Source: Struthidea cinerea (lineage: Eukaryota; Chordata; Aves; Passeriformes; Corcoracidae). Taken from it: a stretch of DNA of 64,000 bases. This document shows, piece by piece, positions 40,801 to 52,500 of the stretch (positions are counted from its first letter, which is position 1; each line of letters begins with the position of its first letter). The position numbers and the translations under genes were made by a program. The notes beneath the pieces are model-generated. The model was given only the letters and a program-made list of their open reading frames with translations. It did not search any database and had not been told where the DNA came from. The stretch covers positions 623,798 to 687,797 of the forward strand of contig VZTI01003143.1 in NCBI GenBank assembly GCA_013397865.1. Direction: 5' to 3'.

Positions 40801-42568
40801 CATGGCCAGAGAAAGCAAGATAAGCAGCAAGTCAAATTTATCTTCCCTGATTTACAGTAAATTTTGTTCACTGAATCTCGGCACTTGATCTTGGTTTGGA
40901 TTCCTCTTCACTGTCTCTGAATCCCACTCATGTTGCTGTCTGTGATGGAGTGAATGGTCTTCCAGCACAGAGGGTTCTGAAGCATCAGTGAATTAGAATT
41001 ACAGACTTCAGAAACATTTGTCAAATTACAATAAATTTTGGTAGATCAGCAAGGCATTTCTAAATTGTTCCTCTTTGCAGGTTTGCAAAGCATGTAACAT
41101 GCAAAGTAAAGTGTTTGCCCTTCCATTCTCCGTAGCCAACTGACCTACACGCAGACACAGAGCTCTAGACTAACAGAAACTGTACTGTATGTGCTGTCTT
41201 TGCCTGGGGAAGACAGTATTGCTGGAGGGAATAAAGCAGAGGGATGGTGTATATAGCAGGCAGGAAGCTAAAAGGAGAAGGGCAGAGGATGGGGATCTGG
41301 TGGAGAATCTGGCTGTGACAGCAACAGGGGAGTGGTTGTAAGGGAAACAGATGGGAGGAAAGGCATATGGGAGATTGGGATTCAAACACATAGTAACCCA
41401 AACTTCTTTAAATCAGATGGTCATGGAAAAATGTAGTTTGCTTCCAGTCACTGCTAGAGATTGAACTGGATCACCTCAAGAAGTCCCTTACAATTAATAT
41501 TATTTTTTGTTCAGCATCAGCCCTCCAAATTGCAAGTGTTTCACTTTACAGTGTCTGCAATCAAAGGGTTTCCCTAACTAGATAAAGATGATTGTAGCAA
41601 AAAAATGTACACAAAATCAGATCCCCATGGGAACCCAGCAGAAATGTAATTTATTTATTTATGGGGCTATGCATGAAATGCTACAAAGCGGATAGGAATT
41701 TTTGAAATCAATATTTTTCTAATATAAATCTAACATTGCTATTGGCATATAAGATTCTGTAGCTACTATAGAAAAATTCACATATAAGAATTTAGAACCA
41801 AAAGATCCATATTAACTTTAAAAAGTTAAAAAGAAAAAAAAAACCTGCAACGACAAAATCAAAAAAAACAACCAACCACAGACAAGAAGTTTAAAGAACC
41901 TGCAGGAAAAAATAATTTCAGAGTGGATGATAAATGCATAGAGCATTTAAGGAATAAAGGAGCACATAAGGAATCCACGTCTGCTAGACCAAGGCTTTGA
42001 GTTAACTTTAGAAGATGGAGCCAGGAAGCAGCAATGAGGATAAAATGAACCATGTGTCCTGGAATAATTAGATAAATCTCTGACACAGCCCACACATTTT
42101 GGCTGTTTCAGGCCTGTTTCATGGCTGGTTCCCTGTGTTCCAATGTCCTTTGTCCATTTCCCTCACTCTGGTCTAAGTTCCTCTACAACCACAAGCAGAT
42201 GTTCTCTAGACTAAAATTCAGAACAGAGAAAACAAGATCTATTGAAAGGTTTAAATAACTAGTGGGGTCATTAGCAATCTGCCCAGAGTTGGTGGTGCTT
42301 TGGAGACCCTTTGAGAGCAGGTACATGAGCATGAAGTAGGAAGGAAACATAATTTTATAGATCTAAATGTACCACAGACTGTGCTCTTAAAATATCTCAG
42401 CACATTCGTGGGGAAGAAAGGCAGGGAGAACAGCACATCTACGTGATGATTTCCCACATGTTGTACTCTTAAAAATGTTCATTTGTCATTGAGATGATTT
42501 ATTGTGCTCTTCACTTGGAGCTATTGTCAGTCAACAAGAGCTATTTCACTAATTTACAACTGTGTCAA
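28876..42568. other. CPED1-WNT16 intergenic region
   Basis: About 13.7 kb with no gene I can support. The longest anonymous open frame (30735-31226, minus) has no recognisable domain. There is a perfect 9-bp palindrome at 34914-34934 and scattered short A, T and TA runs (for example about 40590-40620 and 41836-41845). In mammals the CPED1-WNT16 interval contains variants associated with bone density, so enhancers are plausible, but sequence alone does not show where. Confidence 0.5.
34914..34934. repeat. 9-bp perfect palindrome, 3-base loop
   Basis: ATGGCCATA, TTT, TATGGCCAT. Intergenic, with no similarity to a known element. Confidence 0.8.
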
Positions 42569-42836
42569 ATCAAAGTTTTATAGATCTGCCATTTTATCCA
42601 GATTATTTTTAGTGCAGGTGTTTTGCTTACACAGAAGGAAGCAGCGATATATTGTGATCAAAGAGGACTTGAAAGTCCAGAGTGCCAACACCAGCTCTCC
42701 ATCAGGTGCTAGCTGACTCATTGGCTTTTAATGTGTAACTAACGACTAACAATCGAGGTAGCAGTTGATAAGACTGTCTCACTGAAGCTAACAGGAATGA
42801 ACAAACGCTGTCCTGATGAATACTTATGCTGACTCA
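42569..42836 (+). promoter_or_regulatory. Cluster of TCF/LEF-like and AP-1-like motifs upstream of WNT16
   Basis: ATCAAAG, the TCF/LEF core, occurs at 42569-42575 and 42657-42663. TGACTCA, the AP-1 consensus, occurs at 42714-42720 and 42830-42836; the second, TGCTGACTCAGTT, also resembles a MAF recognition element. All four lie about 0.67-0.94 kb before the WNT16 start codon. The motifs are seen; their use as an enhancer is inference, since 7-mers recur by chance. Confidence 0.35.
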
Positions 42837-43043
42837 GTTAATATTGCTAAAGCATTATAAAATTTGAATTAAAAACGTGTGGAATGTTATGATCTATTAA
42901 CATCATTTCTCTCATTTCTGTGGATTAAATCACTGCAGACCTACGGGTTCCTCTGCCCGCAGTTCCGCTCTGCCGCACCCGGACCCCGCTACACCCCTCG
43001 CAGCCGCCCTCGGCGCCTCACAGCCCAAGAGGCAGCACCGCAG

Positions 43044-43137
43044 AGGCGCGGCGGGGCGCGGCGGGGCGCGGCGGTGCGGAGCGGTGCGGAGCGGTGCGGA
43101 GCCGTGCGGAGGGGTGCGGAGCCATGCGGAGGGGTGC
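43044..43137 (+). repeat. 10-bp GC-rich minisatellite in WNT16 promoter
   Basis: About nine tandem copies in exact 10-base register. The consensus is GCGGTGCGGA, with an earlier variant GCGGGGCGCG. Units at 43071-43100 are identical; later ones differ at one to three positions. It lies just upstream of the CCAAT and GC boxes. The long open frames seen here on both strands are a by-product of GC-rich repeats. Confidence 0.92.
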
Positions 43138-43495
43138 TTTGTGCAGCAGAGCCCCCGCCGCGCCCCCGCCGGGCCCGCCCCGGCCCGCCCCGGCCCCCGG
43201 GCGGCCAATGCACGGGCGGGGAGGCACAGCCGGGGAAGGAGCCGGGCAAAACATCAATCCCAACTTTCTCACCTTGAAGGGAACCGAGCGCTCCCGATGT
43301 GTCCCCTCCTGCCGCCCTCCCTGCCAGCCCAGCCTCCCCAGGAGGGCCGTCCGACGGCCCGCGCTCGCCGCGCCAGCTGCCCCCTATCCCCCGAGGGGGA
43401 GAAACCCGAGTTCGGGGGTGCCCCTGAGTACAGTCCCCTCGGTCCCTGCTGCTGGGGCCAGGCCGCGGGCAGGGGCGGCTGGGCGGCGGGGCTTG

Positions 43496-43507
43496 ATGCG
43501 GCTGCCA
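43496..43507 (+). promoter_or_regulatory. WNT16: Upstream ATG overlapping the WNT16 start in another frame
   Basis: An ATG at 43496 lies 11 bases before the WNT16 ATG, out of frame. Its context is weak (T at -3, C at +4), whereas the WNT16 ATG at 43507 has a strong one (G at -3, G at +4). The upstream frame runs through exon 1 past the main start, so ribosomes using it would miss WNT16. If the transcription start is upstream of it, it may damp translation. Confidence 0.45.
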
Positions 43508-43592
43508 TGGGGCGCGGGGCTCCCCTCGGACCGTGCCTGCTGCGGACACTGCTGCTGCTCGCCCTCTGCCCCGCCGCCGGCAGCACCTGGAT
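43507..43592 (+). CDS. WNT16: WNT16 exon 1 (signal peptide)
   Basis: ATG in strong context (GCTGCCATGG), 28 codons plus AT, then donor GTGAGT. Residues run from MGRGAPLGPC through a leucine-rich core (LLRTLLLLALCPAAG) to STW: a classic signal peptide. The AT joins the G of exon 2 to form the Met of MWLGIA. Confidence 0.95.
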
Positions 43593-46500
43593 GTGAGTAG
43601 CCGGGCGCGGGGTCGGGGTGGGAGGGCTGCGCGGAGCCCGTCCCCTCGTGTCCGTCGGGGCCCGGCGCTGACGGGGGGCTGCCTCTGCAGGTGGCTGGGC
43701 ATCGCCGCGGCCGGCGGGCCCGAGAAGCCGGGCTGCGCCAGCCCTCCGCTGAGCCGCCGGCAGCAGGACCTGTGCGAGCAGAAGCCGGAGCTGGTGCCCG
43801 CGATCCGGGAGGGAGCGCGCCTGGGCCTCCAGGAGTGCCGCAGCCAGTTCCGANNNNNCGGGGCCGCTGCCGGCACGGCGGGCGGGGGGCCCGGGGCTGC
43901 CCCGCTGTTCTGGGTTTGCGTGGCCAGGAGCCCCGCGGGGCGGCGGCGGGGACCGTCTGTGCGTCCCGTCGGCAGAGCCGGGCACAGCCGGGACGGGGGG
44001 GGCGGGCACCGCAGCCGTCCCGGGAGGTACCGCAGGCACACGGAATGCGCCCGGCAGTCGAAACCTGTCCTTGCCTTTGCAACGTTGTTGTTGCTTCTTG
44101 TAATTTTTGCATAGTTCGTCCGTGGATGACACTGCCCGTAGGTAGATCCACTTAACTACGTTGAAATGTTGTTCTTAGGTTGGGTTTATCCCCTTGTGTC
44201 ATAGTTACTAAATGAGTGGGCTTACGACATAGTATTTCGAAAAGGTCACTTGCAGGTAAAAAAGTCTGCTCGAGGCACCAAATACAATGTGAAATGCCTT
44301 AAAATGTATCATATGTGCCAGGTTATGCAGTATTGATCAGTACAGCAAAACCAAAGCTACTCTTTTTTTGCATAAAATAGTCATGGAATTGGTGGAATTT
44401 CCCCTGAAACAAGGATGGGTTTTTTGTATCAAATGTCACACCAAAGCTTTCCTGCAAGTTTCAAGGATTCTGCAACTTTATTTTAGCTCCCTGGTCACTG
44501 ATTGTGTGATGGATGTGACTCTAAGTATAGTGGTACTTCACCTGATGTTCACACAATCTTCACTTTGTACTGAACAGTGTAAAACCCCCAAGCATTTCTC
44601 ATGAAAACATAAAGTAAGGAATAAAAGGTGATGCATATTCCAAAAAGGAAAGGGAAAAAAAGAAAATGAGAGAAGTTTTCCCCACTGTATGGAGCCATAT
44701 GTATTGTATGTTAGTCCTTCTGTTCAACAGGAAGGACTGTTCCTGAAGACCCATAAATGAGTTGCACTGCTCACCCACAAAGCCTCACTAGTGTGTGCTG
44801 TGGAAGCCTTTTATGATGGTACCAGGACCATAGACTAAGAAAAAGCCAGGAACTTTCCTGCCCATGAGCAGGAACTTGAGAGACTGGAAATAAACAGTTT
44901 TTACAACAGTGAAAATTGGCCCATTTCAGTAAAAATTCAGCTACATTTATTAACCGCTCATTGATTTTCAATTTTCTTAGAGTATGCCTTGCTTAACACA
45001 GTTTAAAGCTGTGTGCCACATTATGCCAGAAGTTTCAGATAATGGGACACGTGTAAGAAGCCCAGACAGGTCCCTCCGTGATTCCTCTGAGATACAGTCT
45101 AACAAGTAAAGGCTTTTCATGCTGCTGTCTTTCCCATGGCCAGCTTATTCTAGGAAAGGCACATGGCCTAAATCTTTGTGCCAGCGTGATTTCTGCCTGG
45201 TTTAAGATTTTTGGGGCTCTTTGCTACCTTTGTGAATTAGAACAACATCAATGTTTGCTAAATTTAGCATGAGTAAGTTTTGGCCCTATAACAAAGTAAC
45301 CTGGGATGGTGACAGCTTCTCTGATATTTAAACTAACCTTTTCTTCTTCAAATCAATATGAATAGTGAAAAGCAGAGTGGAGAATAAGGGGTTTGGAATG
45401 TGGTTAATTTGGGGTTTGATTTTTTTATTTGTTATTAGAACTTAATTGACTTGAAAATTTCTGTGGCAAATAAAATTCCTAATCAGATTTAGAAAGAAGT
45501 TACCAAAAATTGCATGGTATAAGTAGCGAGAAACAGCACCATTAATAGCATGGTCATATGAAGGGGCCCTGAAGTCATTTTGGAATGTGAACATCCATGG
45601 CTTTGGATAAGTTAGCGCTACAGACCAAGCTGTGATGACTTTAAACTCGTTACTGTTCCCTTTTAATAATCATCTGGCTGGTAAAGTCCCTGCCTATGGC
45701 CCAGCCAGGAAGGTAACTGGAGAGAGTGACGGAGTAACGTTCCCACGCCTTGCTGTGTAGGCACGAAGGAGACCGCGTTCATCTCGGCGGTGACGGCGGC
45801 GGGGCTCGTGCACTCGGTGACGCGGTCGTGCAGTGCGGGGAACATGACCGAGTGCTCCTGCGACATCACCCTGCGGCACGGCGGCTCGGCCAGCGAGGGC
45901 TGGCACTGGGGCGGCTGCTCTGACGATATCCACTATGGAATGTCCTTCAGCAGGAAGTTCCTGGACGTGCCTTTCAAGAACATCACAGGCAAGAGCGGGA
46001 GCGGGCTGGTGGCGATGAACCTGCACAACAACGAGGCTGGGAGGCAGGTAGGTGACATTCAGATGTGGCAGCAACTGCTTGATCACCTTCATTGGCAAAA
46101 TGGCATCAGCCAAAGGAGGTGGGTCCTTGGCTGCAGGTATTCATGGGGCCAGTGGCAAGAACAGCAGTAACATCACCAAAGAAAGCATGTACAAACTCTG
46201 AATCAGAGCTGGTTTTAACCAACTAATCTCTGTATGTTAAAATAAAATCCACAAAACAAGTAATAGAGCTGCAGTGCTTAAATAATATATTTATCTTAAT
46301 TAGATATTTGATATTCAGTTGCAAACTTTTAATAGTCCTGTTATCAGCATAATACAATATTATTTTTGTCACTGATTATTCTGTTACTATCATGACCTGC
46401 ATTTTTAATTCTCTCTAACACTAAATGAGAAGGCCAGCTGGACTCAAGGCCTCATTACTCATCCACAGTCTGCAGTCCACACCTGGGAGTGCAAGTTTAA

Positions 46501-49500
46501 CATTGTTCAGAGGGGAAATCTGAAAAGAGTTAATATTTTCTTTAAAAACATGGGATAGAAATGACACCTCCAAAGTAGCTCATTGGTTAGGACATGCATC
46601 AAAGAAGTGAAAGGAGACTGACTTTGGATGGCTTTTCTTCAGCCCAAAGGACTTCCAACCCGGGGTTGCTGTAGAAAAATGTGTGTTTGGCTGTGTGACA
46701 TTGGATTCTCCTTCCTGTCCTGCAGAGGATTTAAAATGGGGGCAGAAATAGCCTATACAGGGAGATGTGAACCTGTAATCTAGTGCTTGGAGCTTACATC
46801 TGGAATGGCAGAGATTTGGATTCTGATTTCTCCTTTAAAATAACTTTCTTTGCTTTACCTTAGAGATTTTAACTTTATCTTTAATGGCTCTCTCTGGGCT
46901 CATAATACTTTTAATCTGTTCTGCTCAGTGACACAGCTTTAACTAAAGGAAAAAAAAGAAAGGGAAAACCTCTTGTTTTGACTATACATATTGATGGATT
47001 CCATTGTAACTCTGAAATTTCTTGTAGCTAGAAGCAGCGTCAGTGGTTTTCACTGTAATCAACTTTCCTATCTGCATAGACAAGGAATAGCCATAGTAAG
47101 CCATCGTAAGAGCTATAGTGGTATAATTGAAAAGTACTTTAATTTGAATTTTTACCGGTAATATGTGTTATTTCATTTAAGCTATGTAGTTGGAAAAGCA
47201 GAAAATCTTTCAGATCTCTTCCAACCCAAACCATTCCTTGGTATGATACTATGACATAGACCCTTTTCATAACTGAAGTAGATGAAGCGAACTTCAAACC
47301 TAAGTAAATGCTGAGAACGGTTACTGTGAGTTTAATTAGATGCCAGTCAGCTAAATCATCTCCAAGGAAAGGTGATTGGTGTCTTGTAGTGGGAAATGTT
47401 AATAAGAGGAACAGAAGATTAAATTATTATTTCCTTAAAGAAAGACCAAAGGGTTGTTTATCACATTTGTAGAGCGAGATAGTTAAGGCAGAAATATATA
47501 ATCAGCTTCCATGGATAAATATTTTGTAATTTAATGGCAAAATGTAGGATAAAGCAAATATTTTGATCACTGTCCAGCATGAAAAAGAATGTTTATTGTT
47601 GGTACTTGGGATTTCTAGAAAGAATATTATCTGAAGTTTTAGCATAACTCTTCCTTTTTATATTTTCAAATTTTTACTACGAGATGCTGAAAAATGTTGA
47701 ACTTCATGTTTTGGGGCTTACAAGAAGGATGTTTTGATATCTTATGACCTTTTGTAATAAATACTATCATGTATAGTTTGGTGTCTTGCAAGAGCAAGAG
47801 CCTTCCAGAGACAATACTTCTGTGTTTGTTTGGAGTTAGTAACAGAACTGGTATGTGCAGAATTCTCTTGTTTCTCTCCTATTTCAGTACAAAATGTTAT
47901 TTTACACTTCCACATCTCATAGTGATCATATCAACATATAAAAATTTTAAGACTGTGTGTCTTTTGAGTTGTCCACTAATCTGACTCTCAGAAGATTCAG
48001 ATTGTGTCCTTATTCTGCTACAAGATGAACATTCATCATCTTTTAGCTCAGCAGTTTTCAGTACTTAGATGTGCATATGTGATTTGGGCTCTTCTGCTCC
48101 TCTTACAAAAGGATGTGGGGGGTCAGGCACTATGGGTTGGCTATCATTGTATTAGTATTATTTTACTGCTGGAAAAATTCTGCTCACTTTTCCATTTGTG
48201 GAAATTTATTTGACGTGGGACTTGTGTTTTCACATTGAAAAAGCCTGGCTCATTGGAGAGTTTGTTTTTACTGACATTTGTGGATTGGTAAGAGACTCAC
48301 CAACAGTCTGGAACCATTCTTAAGTGCTGCACCCCTGGTAGGACATGCGCTTGTCTTCATGAATAATCATATTAGTTCTACCAGTGGCTGAAATTGGGAC
48401 ATTTGATTACAGGCATCGGTTCCTGTTACAAAACAAGTACTGGCAGTCCTTGTCTCACAGCTAAGAACAGTGCCTGCAGACAGAAAGCTTAACTTGGAGA
48501 TATTAAGCATTAACTGGCATTAGAGGGTATCCAAATTGTGATTCCATTGACACTCTTCTTTGCTGCAAATCAGTCTCTGCTTTCTGCCCATCTGTCTGTT
48601 CTAGCCACAGATTCCCACCTTGTGTTGCTCCCTCTGTTAATTGCATTGGATCAGTGAAAGGAAGACAGTTTAAAAATTATCTTTCTCTCAGGTTAATTTT
48701 TTAAAAAGGGCAGTGTTCATCCCTGTTCATCACTTAACCCTGCACTCTTGTTGGGCTTGTACCACCAAGGCTGAGTGGCAATAGGGCCAAGAGGAACTGC
48801 TCAGATGGACTTCTGGATGACCCCAGCATTTGTGGACCCAGATCAGTTCCCCACTCACCATTTCTCACAAGCTATCAGTCAGTTCTATAACCCACCTAAG
48901 AAAGCCTGTCCCAGCTTGCTCAGAAAGACACATCTATCCACTAGGTTTCTGTAACAGTGCTCCTCTGAATTTCTCCATGAAGTTTTGTTTTACAGGGAGA
49001 ATCCTCTCACTATTTCATGAATAACTGAACAGATTCACCATATGAATCTGAAGTGCGAAACAGAACACTGGTTGTGGAGTCAGCCTGGAAGTCATGGTCC
49101 CAGTAACTCTGCACTCCAGTCCCTGTGCCCTGCTGAGACACAGGTGTGTGCTGCAGCTGTGTCCCAACAGAAGGCCATGTTGACTCCACAGGCACCATCA
49201 TAGGTCTGCTTGCAACATCAGGAGAAGATGCCTAGTCCCTAAATTTTTCCAGATGTTCAGTTATGGGAGTTTTTTCATTGAAGTTCACATGGCAGACTGA
49301 GATCCAACAGCATGTTCTGTGGTCAGACAAAGCAAAATCTCACCTCCCTGTGCTGGCAACCCAAAGTATATTGGAGTCCAGGCTGAAAATTTGCCCATCC
49401 TAGCAGCTGGGAAGCAACATACTGAACCACATTTGTAGTTCTTGCATTCATCTGATCATCCATACACTGCTAATGTATGCTGCATTTTTGTATTTTGGTA

Positions 49501-52500
49501 TCAGTCTAAGACTTCAACATCAGTTTCTGCTCCTGTTTCAAAACTCTATCTCCCTCTATTTTGTTTAATTCATCCTCAGAGAAAGACTCTGAGTGTCATC
49601 TGCTGGGCTACTTGCCCACATGGAAGTAACTCACCCTAAGCACCTTAGCAGACATGTCCAGAGCTTACTCTGACAATTTCTGGATCCTTCTGCCCTTAGT
49701 AAGTAACTTATTGTACTGCAGTGAAAACAAGGATTACATATGCACAATATGATTTAAAACTACTTTGAAATTCTAGTTACTTTATGAAAATAGCTAATCA
49801 TTCAAAACTGGAAAAATACTATGAAATCGTCTCTATTTCTAAGTTGTGTGTAAAATTTATCTTTTGATATTGTGTTTCTCTTTTCCTTCACATTTTTATT
49901 AGGTCATCTGTCTTGGGACAGACTTTTTGTCCTTGGATTTTAAATTCTTATCTGCCTCAATCACTGTTATATCTTAATGATTAATATTCTGACTACCCAG
50001 TGATTTCCTTATTGACAGATTCTTGAGATCTGAGCACAAGGTCAAGTCTGTCTATTAAAGAGAAACTAGTCTGTGTGTATCTTGTAAGTATCTACCAGTA
50101 TTAACTAGCAGTTGATTTGCCACTGAAAGAGTCTGTGTGCTCTGGGATGAGAGTTTGCTTGTTACAATGTTCTTATTTCTTCCGGTAGTGCACAAAAATC
50201 TCCAGCTGCAAAAGCAGCCCACAGCATGTGGAAGTATCTCCTGTGCAGGTGCACCTCTTTGCCAGGTTTAGTTTGCAAAGGCTAGTGGATGTTCTAGGTC
50301 AGGGCATATGCCTGCTCTTTCTTGCTAACATTTTTTGCTAATGTCTTGCATGTTTGGCTTCCATAGCAACCTCCACCAACAAATAAGTCCTGTTTATTCA
50401 CCAGAGATGTGACTCCAAGCAAACAGTTCCGTCATGTGTTTGTTTAATATTTGTAGAGATTTATGCAAATGCCACCTCAGGCTTGTGTCAATACTTTTGG
50501 GGCAGAACGTGCCAGGAGGCCTCAATGCCCGCTGAAATCAATGGAGTAACCATGCTGGACTCATCCCAAACTTCGATGACCACAGTCACCACAATGAAAA
50601 GTCCCAGTTTAGCACATAGTTTAGAAATAGCTCATTTGATTTGCCCTATGCCTTGACTGGTTTTGGAACTTTTGAGGATGGCATTTGTGCTGCCTGAGCT
50701 ACCAATACAGAGTCTGGGACTTGAGTTTATTTCTGGTCCTGCGGAGGGCCAGTGAGGCTTGGTAGGATTTCTGGTCTCAGATCTCACTGCAGAGACAAAG
50801 CTTAGGAACTGGCACAAATGACACTACTTTCTCAGGGGCAACCAGAGGAGGGTGTTAGATTTTTCTTCTGTTTTTTTAATTCAGTTTGAGAAAGATCTAG
50901 ATTGACAGCAGTTAATATTTGTGAAGGCTGTGGGATAAGCAAAGGTTTAGGATGAAATTTAACAAACATTGTGTAGTTGGTGTGTTGGGGTTTTTTTGTT
51001 TTCCTCATGTTTAGTTGTTCCTCCAAAGAGGATTAATTTGCATATGCATTGGCCTTGCTGCATGAGAAGTTTCAAGACAAACTTATTATTAATTAATTTA
51101 AAATCCACACTTACTGTTAAATTTCCCAATTGCTTTGATTGCGAAAATTAAATAGGGGGGGAAAGGTCAGTATAATGGACGATGGTGACATGGGCTTTCC
51201 ACACTATTAACCAATGGCCCATGTGAGTCTACAGGATGGCTCCAGAAGGTACATTAATGGAAATGTAAAACAAACCAAAAATTATGGTATGTTGTCCTTG
51301 TGCTACATCTGTACATGTGTGATTTTTCAGTGCCTTTTTCAAACTCTAATGTGAGAGTTGTCACAAGATTAATTGTATGATTTTATACTATGACTATTAG
51401 ATGTTAGAGAAGTAAGTATTGTATTGATTGTCTGCTGAGTGTTTGAGTCAGTCTCAGACAAAGGAAGTTACTGCTTTTTACAGATTTCAGTTATTTGAGG
51501 CTTGATGTCCTATAAACTGAGCCAAAATCGTTGTGTGTTCCAAAAGCTTAACACAGGCTTCAGATTCCCGTTGTTGGTCAGACAGTCACTGCTCAGCCCA
51601 GCCCTTGCTTCTGCATGGGCATGGAAAAGTAACTCCTCTAAGAGTATTTTTGAGTTGGTAATAACTGTGGAAACCTTGCTAAAACATTGACAATTATAAA
51701 AGTAATATGAATGCAACTATCTAACTGTGTTAAATAGAGAGAGATTCTGTTATGAGACTGGAAACACTAGAAACCCATACTAGAACTAGTATGCCTAAAT
51801 TGAAAGAAGAGGGCTTAAGACTGTAAGTGGGAAGCACCTGAGATTTACTACAGAATACCTGAGTTGAAGGCATCTCTGCTAAGCCATGGTGGGTCTTTTG
51901 ACAGACTTTCTGTGAAGCTCAGAGATGTGGGCATCCTCCTGCTCTTCCAACAGTTTGCCCTGAGGTGGCTCCAGGCTGCGCTGCTTCAGGTGCTGAACCA
52001 CAGTGGTTGCCCAGGCACTGTTGTGTGACCTCAGCCATTCCTGTGGCCTTAGTTACAAACTGGGTTGTGAATGTTTAGTGTTCTTCTTCGTAGCTGTACA
52101 GTACCCTTAAAAGGCAACATAACTGGGCACTTACTTGCCCAGTAACTGTTTTCCAGCATAAGAAGGGTGCCGTGCCCTGCCCTATCCCTGCTTTCCCCTT
52201 CTGCTGTTCCCCACTAGACCCTTTCACCCACGAGAGCCTTTTGCATTCCAGCAGTGGGAGAAGCGACACAGGACGTGTCATTTCAGGTATTTAGGATCCT
52301 CCAGAATGAAAAGCCATCCAGAAATCACAGTTTTCATTGTTGTGATTCAATGTTACTACATTATGGCCATTGCAAACTGCAAATGAAGAGCGCATCTGAA
52401 GATCATGCCTCTCACAGTGGGGGTCCAGGATTGGAAACGTGGTTCCTAACATGTGCTCTGACTTCCCTGTTACGGAAATGGCAATGGCAGCTGTAATATT

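Larger units (their letters stand above)
42945..44060. promoter_or_regulatory. WNT16: CpG island and promoter region of WNT16
   Basis: Sharp change from AT-rich DNA to a stretch dense in CG dinucleotides that spans the 5' flank, exon 1, the 98-bp intron 1 and exon 2. A CCAAT box (43205-43209) and a GGGCGGGG GC box (43214-43221) lie about 290-300 bp before the ATG. I see no TATA box near them. The edges are judged by eye. Confidence 0.8.

Noticed and set aside
42879..43600. Plus-strand open frames before WNT16 exon 1
   Set aside because: They lie in the promoter/5' UTR and translate the minisatellite. They do not share the WNT16 frame; only the short upstream ATG at 43496 was kept as a possible regulatory feature.
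42989..44132. Very long minus-strand open frames (up to 350 codons) over the WNT16 CpG island
   Set aside because: They arise from GC-rich, stop-poor DNA and the minisatellite, run through the N gap, and have Pro/Ala/Arg-rich translations with no domain. They are antisense to real WNT16 exons.
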